Source: Streptomyces resistomycificus | Lineage (GTDB): Bacteria; Actinomycetota; Actinomycetes; Streptomycetales; Streptomycetaceae | DNA length: 64,000 nt | Assembly: GCF_001514265.1 (NCBI RefSeq) | Contig: NZ_KQ948990.1 | Coordinates: 196,320 to 260,319, forward strand | Reading direction: 5' to 3' | Shown here: positions 22,521-28,646 of the stretch, one piece after another | Layout of the letters: the number at the start of each line of letters is the position of its first letter | Numbering within the stretch: the first letter of the stretch is position 1 | Position numbers and translations under genes: made by a program | Notes under the pieces: model-generated | Databases searched by the model: none | Told to the model about the DNA's origin: nothing | Seen by the model: only the letters and a program-made list of their open reading frames with translations

Positions 22521-22562
22521 TGGGCGCGGACGGTTTCGAACCGCCGACATCCTGCTTGTAAG
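22521..22562 (-). other. Attachment site: 3' part of tRNA-Val(TAC)
   Basis: On the minus strand this is the 3' portion of a tRNA: the anticodon loop CTTACAA (anticodon TAC, valine), the stem GCAGG, a variable region, the T-arm GGCGGTTCGAAACCGTC and acceptor strand CGCGCCC plus discriminator A, without CCA. The match ends inside the anticodon stem: the 5' strand of that stem should follow at 22563 but is replaced by unrelated sequence. That is the usual structure of a tRNA attachment site left on the chromosome side after integration; the element should carry the replacing 3' end at its other border, beyond this window. Confidence 0.85.
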
Positions 22563-23080
22563 AGCGGATGTGCATAGCAATCGCCGTTGGCGTTCGATGC
22601 AACCACCAGCGCGAACGAGGCGGAAAGCGCAGTTCAGGGGCCTACCGTCGAGCGACTCCTCACGCACTGGACCCTCAGTGCTACACCAGTGCGCGCTAGT
22701 GCGCGCGGGTGCGACAGGGGGCCGTCTCCTAAATTTCCCCCAAACGATCATGCCGTTTTCGCAGGTCAGTCGGGATGATGAAGACAGACGGCCCCCCGCC
22801 TCCGCGCTAGCGGGATGCGAGGGGCCGCCCTAGTGCCGGTCCCCCGTCACTGAGGGGGGGCTGCCGCTTAGCGACGGGGCCGGCACGTTCTGGGGTGCTT
22901 CGACCTTGCGTATTGCCTAACGGCTGCAGGTCTAGGCGGTGGTTCACCCCTTCGAGCGAACTTACGTTCGAATCTTGGACACTACATGGAGCCGTGCGGC
23001 ATATGCCAGGCTGCCGCAAAGCTCGGGCCAATCCTGATCGATTGGCGACCGTTTGGGTACTGACACAAGATCACTAAAGC
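22563..23080. other. Element end region without a gene; repeats near the attachment site
   Basis: These 518 bases hold no supported gene. Next to the attachment site are two adjacent 10-base repeats, CAGTGCGCGC and TAGTGCGCGC (22687-22706), followed by a partial third. Further on, 22788-22829 can fold into a GC-rich hairpin (GGCCCCCCGC against GCGAGGGGCC). Repeats like these near att sites often bind integrase arms or excisionase, which is only an inference here. Confidence 0.45.
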
Positions 23081-23338
23081 TTGAGCGTGTGGGGGGTGCC
23101 AGCCCGCCGCAACGACAGACCCGACTGGGTCAACGACCGATGCGTAACCCTCGGTCACCGCATCGCCGACCTGAGACGACAGGCTGAACTGTCACAGGAG
23201 GAGCTCGCCCACCTGGCCGGCCTGGAACGCCGCAGCATCCAGCGCTACGAAAACGCCCGGCGTGATCCGCGGTACTCCGACTTGCTCCTGATCGCCCACG
23301 CGTTGCGGGTGCACGTCACCGACCTCCTGAGTAGCTAG
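23081..23338 (+). CDS. XRE-family helix-turn-helix regulator
   Basis: An 85-residue DNA-binding protein. Residues 25-82 form a Cro/C1-type HTH: LGHRIADLRRQAELSQEELAHLAGLERRSIQRYENARRDPRYSDLLLIAHAL, ending in the usual VHVTDLL. There is no additional domain. The start is uncertain: TTG 23081 gives the full length, and GTG codons at 23087 and 23096 are alternatives; none has a clear ribosome site, so a leaderless transcript is possible. It is the first gene inside the element and a candidate repressor or lysogeny regulator. Direct repeats CGGTACCG follow its stop. Confidence 0.75.
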   Translation: MSVWGVPARRNDRPDWVNDRCVTLGHRIADLRRQAELSQEELAHLAGLERRSIQRYENARRDPRYSDLLLIAHALRVHVTDLLSS

Positions 23339-23581
23339 GGGTCGGTACCGCTGTGGGGGGTTGGGTCGCGGTACCGAATCGAAAGTCAACATCACGTGTG
23401 CCCCGGTAGGAACCACGCCCGATGCATATATGCGTGGAGACCCTGTGTACTCCATATGGATTTGTAACCGCTTGCTGACCCTCTGGCCTGGGGTTAGGGC
23501 AGCTTATCCAGACTTCCTGTAACCGCAGGTAGAGCATTGGCCAAACGTTTCTTCGGGTAACCCGCTGAGCGGGTCCTGTGC
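23339..23581. promoter_or_regulatory. Gap with paired CGGTACCG palindromes
   Basis: Two copies of the palindrome CGGTACCG lie near 23342 and 23371, about 29 bases apart, directly after the XRE gene. A second palindrome-rich spot (ATGCATATATGCGT) is near 23421. No gene is visible. The repeats could be operators for the XRE regulator, or part of its terminator region. Confidence 0.35.
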
Positions 23582-23758
23582 TTAGGCTGGCCCGATCACG
23601 CGCACTCGCCCGCGGTGGCAGGGGTGTGTGCAGCGGATGAGCGGGACGGCCGGGCCGGCGCCGCTCTTCAAGCTGATGTTGCCGGTGCAGTAGCGGCACT
23701 CCCCGAGCCTGCAGGCGTCCGCGACATCGTTGCGGGGGTCGGCCGGCGGCGGCTTCAC
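23582..23758 (-). CDS. Small Cys-rich protein
   Basis: A 58-residue protein from GTG 23758, whose GTGA overlaps the stop of the upstream gene, so the pair is translationally coupled. It has cysteines as ACRLGECRYC and RCTHPCHRG, four to five in total, which could bind one zinc ion. Similar short Cys proteins occur in Streptomyces mobile elements with no known function. It lies downstream of the 86-residue partner in a divergent arrangement with the GntR gene. Confidence 0.55.
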   Translation of the reverse strand: MKPPPADPRNDVADACRLGECRYCTGNISLKSGAGPAVPLIRCTHPCHRGRVRVIGPA

Positions 23759-24015
23759 AGGACACCGCGCAGGCCGCTGGAGGATTCGGCGGGGCACACG
23801 TACACGCCACCCAAGCCGGCGCCAGTCGGTGAGAGGCGTTCCCCGATGCGTAAGGGGTCGTGGTCGCGGTTGCCGCATGGGCAGGCCGGTTCTGGCGGGG
23901 TGGTCTGGCGGTTGGGCGGGGGATCCGTAGGCTCGTCCACGTCGACGCTCCAGTTCGTCGGCTCGCCCCTGGGTCGCGTGGGCCGCGGCCTGGGGGCTTC
24001 ATCATGCAATTGCAC
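23755..24015 (-). CDS. Small hypothetical protein, divergent from GntR regulator
   Basis: An 86-residue protein read from GTG 24015. It is Pro/Arg-rich at the start (DEAPRPRPTRPRGEPTNWSV) and has a single CPCGNRDHDPLRIGE segment near residue 45, then VYVCP. It begins 69 bases from the GntR gene on the other strand, and its promoter region holds three operator-like 8-base sites, so it is probably controlled by that regulator. It is coupled by GTGA to the Cys-rich gene 23582-23758. Function unknown. Confidence 0.55.
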   Translation of the reverse strand: MQLHDEAPRPRPTRPRGEPTNWSVDVDEPTDPPPNRQTTPPEPACPCGNRDHDPLRIGERLSPTGAGLGGVYVCPAESSSGLRGVL

Positions 24016-24021
24016 GGTATA

Positions 24022-24065
24022 CCGCAGTAGACCGCACTGTACTGCGGTCGCGCGGTGTACTGCGG
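24022..24065. promoter_or_regulatory. Three operator-like sites at 18-base spacing
   Basis: TACTGCGG occurs at 24040-24047 and 24058-24065, and its inverse CCGCAGTA at 24022-24029, giving exactly 18 bases from one site to the next. They sit between the divergent GntR gene (GTG 24084) and the minus-strand pair (GTG 24015), so one protein could control both promoters. Confidence 0.6.
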
Positions 24066-24083
24066 CTATCTAGCGTCAACCGT

Positions 24084-24323
24084 GTGAGCGTTGATCTTGA
24101 CCGGACGAGGCCGATCTGGCGGCAGGTAGCTGCGATCGTGCAGGCCCGCATCGCCGACGGCACCTACCCGCCTGGCAGCAAGGTTCCCTCGGTCGTGGAA
24201 CTTTCGACCGAGTTCGGTGTGGCAGCATCCACCGCCCAGAAAGTCCTCGGGCACCTCAAGGCGGAGGGCCTGGTGCGGACCGAGGTCGGGCTCGGAAGCT
24301 TCGTCGAGCCGCCCGCTTCATAG
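24084..24323 (+). CDS. GntR-family transcription regulator (winged helix only)
   Basis: A 79-residue protein from GTG 24084. It is just the GntR DNA-binding domain: IWRQVAAIVQARIADGTYPPGSKVPSVVELSTEFGVAASTAQKVLGHLKAEGLVRTEVGLGSFVEPP. The canonical PxxxLPS and STxxxAL-type recognition helix are present (here PGSKVPSVVEL and ASTAQKVLGHL). No effector-binding domain follows, as in the KorSA-like or small mobile-element regulators. It lies over the operator-like cluster 24022-24065 and probably represses itself and the divergent genes. Confidence 0.8.
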   Translation: MSVDLDRTRPIWRQVAAIVQARIADGTYPPGSKVPSVVELSTEFGVAASTAQKVLGHLKAEGLVRTEVGLGSFVEPPAS

Positions 24324-24356
24324 CCTGCTGACGGTGCCCGCCGATAGACTCGGATC

Positions 24357-24548
24357 ATGTCCCCCTCTCCCCCGCCGGATGGCTGTGAGCTGTCTGCTGC
24401 GGAGCTGAATGAGCGGATCCGTGCGCTCTGGATTGATGGGCGCGGGCATCCTGCGGTGGGGCTGACGGACGTGCAGCGGGCGGAGTATCAGCGGCTGCTG
24501 GCCGCGCTCCGGGCTGTCGAGCGCGGGGACGTCGTCGAAGCGGCGTAA
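24357..24548 (+). CDS. Small hypothetical protein
   Basis: A 63-residue acidic helical protein (SAAELNERIRALWIDGRGHPAVGLTDVQRAEYQRLLAALRAVERGDVVEAA). It begins at ATG 24357, 34 bases after the GntR stop, and may be co-transcribed with it. The sequence is typical of small conserved Streptomyces phage and plasmid proteins with no assigned domain. It ends in a strong hairpin shared with the convergent 24602 gene. Confidence 0.55.
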   Translation: MSPSPPPDGCELSAAELNERIRALWIDGRGHPAVGLTDVQRAEYQRLLAALRAVERGDVVEAA

Positions 24549-24558
24549 CCTGACACGG

Positions 24559-24593
24559 CGACGCCCCGCCTGCTTTCCTCAGGCGGGGCGTCG
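24559..24593. terminator. Strong hairpin between convergent genes
   Basis: A 14-base stem (CGACGCCCCGCCTG) with loop CTTTCCT, between the plus-strand gene ending at 24548 and the minus-strand gene ending at 24602. The same loop occurs at 29244-29278. Confidence 0.85.
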
Positions 24594-24601
24594 TCTCAGG
24601 A

Positions 24602-25510
24602 TCAGTCGCCCTGCGCGCCAATCCACTCGACGCCGGACACGACGCCAGTCTGCGCAGTGGAGACGAACGAAGGCGCCCAGCCGCTCTTAACGAAGCTCAG
24701 GGCGGATTCATAGCTCGGACGGTCAGAGTCCGCCTTGACCGCTCCCCATGTGTATGCCGGGGACGACATCCAGTCGGCCAGCTCCTCGGCGGCGGCAAAG
24801 ACTGGACTGATCGGCGACCCCTCGGAGACGGTCTCCCACAGCTGCCAACCGTCACCCTTCGGTGGCTCGGTCGGCTCCCACGCTTCGGCCTCGGCTCGCT
24901 GCCCTTCGTACTTCTCCAGGCTGGCGTAGCCCTTGCAGGTCGGGCAGGTGTCGTCGATGCCTTCGCGCTCACAGCGGGCACGGATGACGACGCTGGCGTT
25001 GATGCCGTCATGAGCAAGACCGGCGAGTGACCACTCGTTGACCTGTGCTGCGGTCGGTACGACGGGCGGCTCCTTGGGCTGCCAGCCATTCTCGCGGGTC
25101 CATGTATGCGTGAAGTCGTGGAGCCGTTCGCCAGCGACGAGCGCGTCAACGTCCTCCTGGGCGAGGTGATGCGACCAGGAGCCGTTGAACAGGTCGGCCA
25201 GACGGCGGGCCTCACGGACGATGGCGGGCTCGCCGCTTCCGTAGTACTCCGGGGCGTTGGCGATGTTCTGCTCGGCGCGTGTCCGGATCGCCGGAGTGTC
25301 CGGACCCCACGGCGTGGAGCCGGTGGTGGCCAGGTCGAAGGGGATCTTTCCGTACCAGAGGTCGTACAGGTTCTGAGCGCGCGGCGAGTAGCCGTTTGCA
25401 CAGTCGGGGCACTTCTCTTCGTCGAACCGGTCGGGCGACAGGAAGCCGTCCCAGATCTTGTTGAACGGCCAGTCGAAGTCGAGGGGAACTCGGCGGACTT
25501 CTCGTCCCAT
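24602..25510 (-). CDS. Phage hypothetical protein with two zinc-knuckle-like motifs
   Basis: A 302-residue protein from ATG 25510, chosen because it follows the upstream stop with TGACATG; the longer frame covers the upstream gene. It contains CPDCANGYSPRAQN near residue 30 and CPTCKGYAS near residue 190, both of the CxxCxxG type seen in DnaJ-like zinc fingers, plus a WSHHLAQEDVDALVAGERLHDFTHTW helical stretch. Similar proteins occur in Streptomyces phages without assigned function. It may act in DNA or protein handling, but nothing in sequence proves it. Co-transcribed with 25512-25688. Confidence 0.55.
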   Translation of the reverse strand: MGREVRRVPLDFDWPFNKIWDGFLSPDRFDEEKCPDCANGYSPRAQNLYDLWYGKIPFDLATTGSTPWGPDTPAIRTRAEQNIANAPEYYGSGEPAIVREARRLADLFNGSWSHHLAQEDVDALVAGERLHDFTHTWTRENGWQPKEPPVVPTAAQVNEWSLAGLAHDGINASVVIRARCEREGIDDTCPTCKGYASLEKYEGQRAEAEAWEPTEPPKGDGWQLWETVSEGSPISPVFAAAEELADWMSSPAYTWGAVKADSDRPSYESALSFVKSGWAPSFVSTAQTGVVSGVEWIGAQGD

Positions 25511-25511
25511 G

Positions 25512-25688
25512 TCAGCTCTCTCCGTTGATGATCCGGTCGATGGTAGTGCGGGCGATGCCGGACAGAACGTGGATCCGGTTTTTACTGAGCCCGGCGGCGC
25601 GGGCCCGGCGCACCATGTCGTCGCGCCCTTCCAGGGTCGCCCGGAAGTCGGCCAGCTCCTTCTCGGAGGCGGCTTGTTCATCGCTCAT
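25512..25688 (-). CDS. Small HTH-like protein
   Basis: A 58-residue protein from ATG 25688 (a second ATG at 25691 is adjacent). The C-terminal part GLSKNRIHVLSGIARTTIDRIINGES reads like the recognition half of a helix-turn-helix, resembling the HTH of resolvase/invertase tails or small phage regulators. It is just upstream of the 24602-25510 gene in the same operon and near the palindrome GCTACATGTAGC, so it may regulate this operon. Evidence is limited to this pattern. Confidence 0.5.
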   Translation of the reverse strand: MSDEQAASEKELADFRATLEGRDDMVRRARAAGLSKNRIHVLSGIARTTIDRIINGES

Positions 25689-25700
25689 CATGCATCGAAC

Positions 25701-25712
25701 GCTACATGTAGC
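25701..25712. promoter_or_regulatory. Palindromic operator-like site
   Basis: GCTACATGTAGC, a perfect 12-base palindrome, lies between the divergent starts at 25688 (minus) and 25770 (plus). A second ACGCTAC follows, giving a partial repeat. It is a candidate operator for the small HTH-like product. Confidence 0.5.
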
Positions 25713-25769
25713 ACACGCTACGGTCAAGGGGCGTGGGGAGCGGCGGGCGACGCCACGTAGGATCCCCCG

Positions 25770-25976
25770 GTGGCTGACATCGCTTTCCCCGAGGATCTGA
25801 TTGCGCTGGAGACGACCGCCTGGGAGGAAATCCAGGCCGGGCGGCTGACCGTGGAGACCGCGACCGCCGTGCAGACGCGACTCACGGAGTTCGCGGCCGA
25901 AGCCGGAGTCGACCGGTACACCGCCGAGATGGGGCTCAAGCGGGCCGTCCGGCACCCGGAGCCTGCCGAGGGCTGA
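25770..25976 (+). CDS. Small hypothetical protein
   Basis: A 68-residue protein from GTG 25770, divergent from the HTH-like gene. It is acidic and helical (PEDLIALETTAWEEIQAGRLTVETATAVQTRLTEFAAEAGVDRYTAEMGLKRAV). No motif is recognised; the single-helix pattern suggests a small interaction partner or antitoxin-like protein, with no toxin next to it. It is followed by a hairpin at 25984-26018. Confidence 0.5.
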   Translation: MADIAFPEDLIALETTAWEEIQAGRLTVETATAVQTRLTEFAAEAGVDRYTAEMGLKRAVRHPEPAEG

Positions 25977-25983
25977 CAGCAGC

Positions 25984-26018
25984 GCACCCCGCCCGGGGTT
26001 CTACGTCGGACGGGGTGC
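25984..26018 (+). terminator. Hairpin after 25770-25976
   Basis: Stem GCACCCCG / CGGGGTGC with a 19-base loop, eight bases after the stop. Likely terminator. The following 260 bases contain no gene. Confidence 0.6.
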
Positions 26019-26304
26019 AGCAAACCCGACTTGGTTGTGTCGGATAGTCAGACCAGCTTAGGCGTCACCACTGACAACGCCCGGATGCTCCGTCAGGGTG
26101 ACAGCCGCAAGCCCTCCCGTGGGGAGGACCGGGAGGGGCGGCGGGCCCCGCCGTCCCAAGGGCGGCAGGGCCCAGCAGGAGCATCCACCCGGGGGAAGGG
26201 GAGCGCCTGGACGCACAGCATGCGCCACAAACAAGCCACCGGGGAAGATCCCGGCCGGAAGTAGTTCGCCGGGCGATGTCAGTGTCGCCCGCAATGATGA
26301 CCGC
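26019..26304. other. Gap without a supported gene
   Basis: Several reading frames are open here, but they are low-complexity Gly/Arg/Pro frames with no ribosome site and no similarity to known proteins. The region contains GC-rich hairpin-prone sequence (26125-26155). It may hold the promoter of the small gene at 26305. Confidence 0.4.
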
Positions 26305-26490
26305 ATGACGATCACCATGCAGAACTACGGGCTCACCTGGACCGACCCGGACGGGATACCGCGGGCCTCCGCCGTCGCCTACGACAAGCCCAGCGCGGAA
26401 CGACAGAAGGAGAAGCTCGAGGCCGGCAGGTGCACCAGCGTGGAGGTCGTCGAGACCAAGCCCGGGACACTCCCCGTCCCGAAGGCCTGA
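26305..26490 (+). CDS. Small hypothetical phage protein
   Basis: A 61-residue basic protein (QNYGLTWTDPDGIPRASAVAYDKPSAERQKEKLEAGRCTSVEVVETKPGTLPVPKA). Its style, with a short beta hairpin then a charged helix, matches small conserved proteins found in Streptomyces phages and plasmids, but no function is known. ATG 26305 is chosen as the first start in the frame that leaves protein-like sequence. It is ended by a hairpin at 26498-26527. Confidence 0.5.
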   Translation: MTITMQNYGLTWTDPDGIPRASAVAYDKPSAERQKEKLEAGRCTSVEVVETKPGTLPVPKA

Positions 26491-26497
26491 TCGCGAA

Positions 26498-26527
26498 AGC
26501 GCCCGCCCCCTCCACGAGGGCGGGCGC
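26498..26527. terminator. Hairpin between convergent small genes
   Basis: An 11-base stem (AGCGCCCGCCC / GGGCGGGCGCT) with an 8-base loop, separating the plus-strand gene ending at 26490 from the minus-strand gene ending at 26542. Confidence 0.75.
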
Positions 26528-26541
26528 TCAACGCGTACCGG

Positions 26542-26709
26542 TCAGGCGCGCTGCCGGCGGTCGATCAGCACAACGGCCAGCGTGACCGCGGCAAGCGCAG
26601 CCCACGCCGCCCACAGCCAGCTGGGCGAGCCAGCCGCGACGGTCGCAGCGATGACCGCGACGAGGCTGGCCAGCGTGCAGACCAGGAGTGCCTTGACGGG
26701 GGTCGGCAT
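26542..26709 (-). CDS. Small membrane protein
   Basis: A 55-residue protein from ATG 26709, behind AAGGAGG. Almost the whole protein is two hydrophobic spans (KALLVCTLASLVAVIAATVA and WLWAAWAALAAVTLAVVLID) with a short basic tail DRRQRA. It could be a holin-like or superinfection-exclusion type small membrane protein of the element; nothing identifies which. A hairpin (26761-26795) lies upstream between it and the next small membrane gene. Confidence 0.6.
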   Translation of the reverse strand: MPTPVKALLVCTLASLVAVIAATVAAGSPSWLWAAWAALAAVTLAVVLIDRRQRA

Positions 26710-26760
26710 TCTTCCTCCTTCCGTTGCATCGCGGGGGGCGACGGTGGGATTGTGGGGGCC

Positions 26761-26795
26761 GGGACCCGGAGTTGATAAGCGCATCTCCGGGTCCC
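26761..26795 (-). terminator. Hairpin between two small membrane genes
   Basis: A perfect 11-base stem (GGGACCCGGAG / CTCCGGGTCCC) with a 13-base loop, just after the stop of 26800-26925 and before the start of 26542-26709. It may terminate or attenuate. Confidence 0.55.
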
Positions 26796-26799
26796 TTCT

Positions 26800-26925
26800 T
26801 CACTCCTTGCGGTGGCGGCCCCGGCGCTTAGGCTTCCGGATTGCCTTGACGGCGGCCACTGCGGCTACCGCGTTCACCGCGAGGGTCGCGATTGCGACCG
26901 CCAGAGTGATGTCCCCACTATTCAT
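26800..26925 (-). CDS. Tiny membrane protein with basic tail
   Basis: A 41-residue protein, too short for most gene callers. ATG 26925 follows AAGGGGGG with six bases between. It has one hydrophobic helix (ITLAVAIATLAVNAVAAVAAV) and a very basic tail (RKPKRRGRHRKE), so it would sit with the tail in the cytoplasm. Function unknown; it resembles other one-helix peptides encoded by actinophages. Confidence 0.5.
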   Translation of the reverse strand: MNSGDITLAVAIATLAVNAVAAVAAVKAIRKPKRRGRHRKE

Positions 26926-26994
26926 TTGTCACCCCCCTTCTTGCTGGGGTACCCCCACCTTATAGGGGGGCCTTGAATTCTGTCAAGACCCCCC

Positions 26995-27029
26995 TTGAAA
27001 TCAAGTCTTCGCAGCCCTACCCTGGGAAC
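26995..27029 (+). promoter_or_regulatory. Promoter with leaderless start
   Basis: TTGAAA (26995-27000) and TACCCT (27018-27023) are separated by 17 bases, and the ATG lies seven bases after the -10, so the transcript would start at or one base before the ATG. An inverted repeat upstream (AGGGGGGCCTTGA against TCAAGACCCCC) overlaps the -35 and could be an operator. Confidence 0.55.
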
Positions 27030-27323
27030 ATGACCGACACCCTCGCCCGCATCGAGCAACACCTAGCCGCGGCAGCAGCCGCCATCCAGGGGGAACTAGC
27101 CGCGATCACCGACCCCGCCGCGCGCCAGGACGTCGCCCGCGAAACACTCGAAACCCTCCTCCCCAAACTCGGCCACGACGTCAAGATGGCACGGGCGGCA
27201 GCCGTCGCCGAACTCAAGCAAGGCCGCACCCTCGCCCAAGTTGGACAGCTGCTAGGCGGCCTCTCCATCGCCCGCGTCGACCAAATCCTCAAGGCTGGCG
27301 GCATCACCGCGAAGACGAAGTAA
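27030..27323 (+). CDS. Hypothetical protein with C-terminal HTH-like segment
   Basis: A 97-residue protein starting at ATG 27030, apparently leaderless. The N-terminal half is helical (MTDTLARIEQHLAAAAAAIQGELAAI). The C-terminal half (VAELKQGRTLAQVGQLLGGLSIARVDQILKAGG) looks like a helix-turn-helix of the kind found in small phage or plasmid regulators. It is likely a regulator acting on its own promoter, overlapped by an inverted repeat. It ends with a hairpin. Confidence 0.55.
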   Translation: MTDTLARIEQHLAAAAAAIQGELAAITDPAARQDVARETLETLLPKLGHDVKMARAAAVAELKQGRTLAQVGQLLGGLSIARVDQILKAGGITAKTK

Positions 27324-27331
27324 TGCAGAAC

Positions 27332-27361
27332 GCCCGCCTCGACGGGGGATGCGAGGCGGGC
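27332..27361. terminator. Hairpin after 27030-27323
   Basis: A 10-base stem (GCCCGCCTCG / CGAGGCGGGC) with a 10-base loop, eight bases past the stop. Confidence 0.7.
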
Positions 27362-27387
27362 TGCTGCCAGTGTGGCACGAGGCCGGT

Positions 27388-27621
27388 TCAGCGGCGGCGC
27401 TTCCCCAGCGATGGAGCGCCCCCGGGCACCGTGCGCACGCCTTGCTTGGAGACGCCCCTCGCCTTCGCCTGCGCCGGACCCGCTGCGGCCGTGGCCACCG
27501 CCTTGGCGTCTGCGTCCAGTGTTGCGGCTTGCGCCTCCAGCTCTTCGTCACTGGGCGAGCCGCAGCTGGGCTGCAGGAATACTTGCTCCGGGATCGACGG
27601 CCTCACGGGCTTGTCCGTCAC
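27388..27621 (-). CDS. Small hypothetical protein coupled to integrase
   Basis: A 77-residue protein from GTG 27621, which overlaps the integrase stop as GTGA, so it is translated together with it. Its first half is acidic (SIPEQVFLQPSCGSPSDEELEAQAATLDAD), and its second half is Ala-rich then basic (ARGVSKQGVRTVPGGAPSLGKRRR), which may favour DNA or RNA binding. It could be an excisionase-type or recombination-directionality factor, but it has no recognisable winged-helix or HTH, so this remains a guess from position. Confidence 0.5.
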   Translation of the reverse strand: MTDKPVRPSIPEQVFLQPSCGSPSDEELEAQAATLDADAKAVATAAAGPAQAKARGVSKQGVRTVPGGAPSLGKRRR

Positions 27622-28646
27622 GGCGTCTCCTTCTCCAGCCGCTCGCCGAGTCTGGCGGCGAGGGCGTAGGCGGGGTGGTTGTCGAGCTGTCGTCGTCGCC
27701 GGTTGTACCGCTGTGTGGTGCGCGGGTCGGAGTGCGACACGGCGTCCTGGACGTCCTGCAGGGGGACGCCGTTGGCGAGGTTGTCGGTGATGAACTGGTG
27801 TCGCAGCGTGTGGGGCTTGATGGTGGCGGCTTGCGGGATGCCTGCGCGGCGGGCGAGGACGCGGAGGTGCTTCCACACTTCGGGCTGGGTCCAGCGGCGG
27901 CCGGTCTCGGTGGTGAACAGGGGGCCGTCGGTGCGGTCGCCGAGGTAGGCGAGGAGAGCGTCGAGGGCGAGCGGCGGTACGGGCGCGGGTCGCTTCTTGC
28001 CGCCTTTCTGGGTGAGGGGCAGGGTGCGGTGTCCTCGGTCGTAGCCGAGCTGGTCGGCGTTGAGGGAGAGGAGTTCGTCGACGCGGGCGCCGGTGAGGTA
28101 GAGGAGCATGACGAGGGCGTAGGAGCGGGGCGCCCAGTCGCGTGCGGTCTCGATGAGCCGCATCGTCTCCTGCTCGGTCATCCCCTCCGTCGGCGAGTAG
28201 TCGGGGTCGACGTAGGGCCGGTTGACGGCGGCGAACGGGTCGCTGTCGACGGCTTGGAGGCGGGCCGCGTAGGTGTAGAAGGAACCGGCGGCGGCCAGGG
28301 CTTGGGCCTGAGTGGTCTCGGCGGGCGGCTTGCCGTTGCGGGTGGGGGTCTTGGCGAGGTGTTTGGCGTAGGCGTCGGCGAGCGGCAGCTTCGCTTGGAG
28401 CGGGTGGATGCCGGTGGAGCGGGCGTACTCCTCCCACGCCTTGAAGGTGCGGACGTAGGCGCGCCTCGTGTGGCGGGACTTCTGGCGGGCGATCCATCCT
28501 CCGGCGATGGTGGGGAGCGGGTCGCGGTCGCCGTAGATGGCGGTGAGGTGGTCGGCGAGTTGGCGGGCTTCGTCGGGCCAGTCGTCGCGGGGGTCGTGCC
28601 GGTCGGTCGACAGCTCCGCCGACGGGCGCGGGACGACGGCGGTCAC
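27618..28646 (-). CDS. Tyrosine recombinase (integrase)
   Basis: A 342-residue phage integrase from GTG 28646, whose GTGA overlaps the stop of the preceding DUF6221-like gene; GTG 28655 is possible but lies inside that gene with no extra motif. It has a SAM-like N-terminal core-binding domain (residues 45-135) and the catalytic set: Arg188 in TGARVDELL, Lys near 214-218, His279 and Arg282 in HTLRHQF, His305 in SHSDP and the nucleophile Tyr314 in TTQRYNR. It would recombine the tRNA-Val attachment sites. It lies about 5 kb from the site at 22,521, not directly beside it. Confidence 0.9.
   Translation of the reverse strand: MTAVVPRPSAELSTDRHDPRDDWPDEARQLADHLTAIYGDRDPLPTIAGGWIARQKSRHTRRAYVRTFKAWEEYARSTGIHPLQAKLPLADAYAKHLAKTPTRNGKPPAETTQAQALAAAGSFYTYAARLQAVDSDPFAAVNRPYVDPDYSPTEGMTEQETMRLIETARDWAPRSYALVMLLYLTGARVDELLSLNADQLGYDRGHRTLPLTQKGGKKRPAPVPPLALDALLAYLGDRTDGPLFTTETGRRWTQPEVWKHLRVLARRAGIPQAATIKPHTLRHQFITDNLANGVPLQDVQDAVSHSDPRTTQRYNRRRRQLDNHPAYALAARLGERLEKETP

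Noticed and set aside
22940..22985. T-arm-like TTCGAATC sequence that might be a tRNA
   Set aside because: No matching acceptor or anticodon stem can be drawn around it on either strand.
26031..26290. Small plus and minus frames before 26305
   Set aside because: Low-complexity Gly/Arg/Pro content and no ribosome site.
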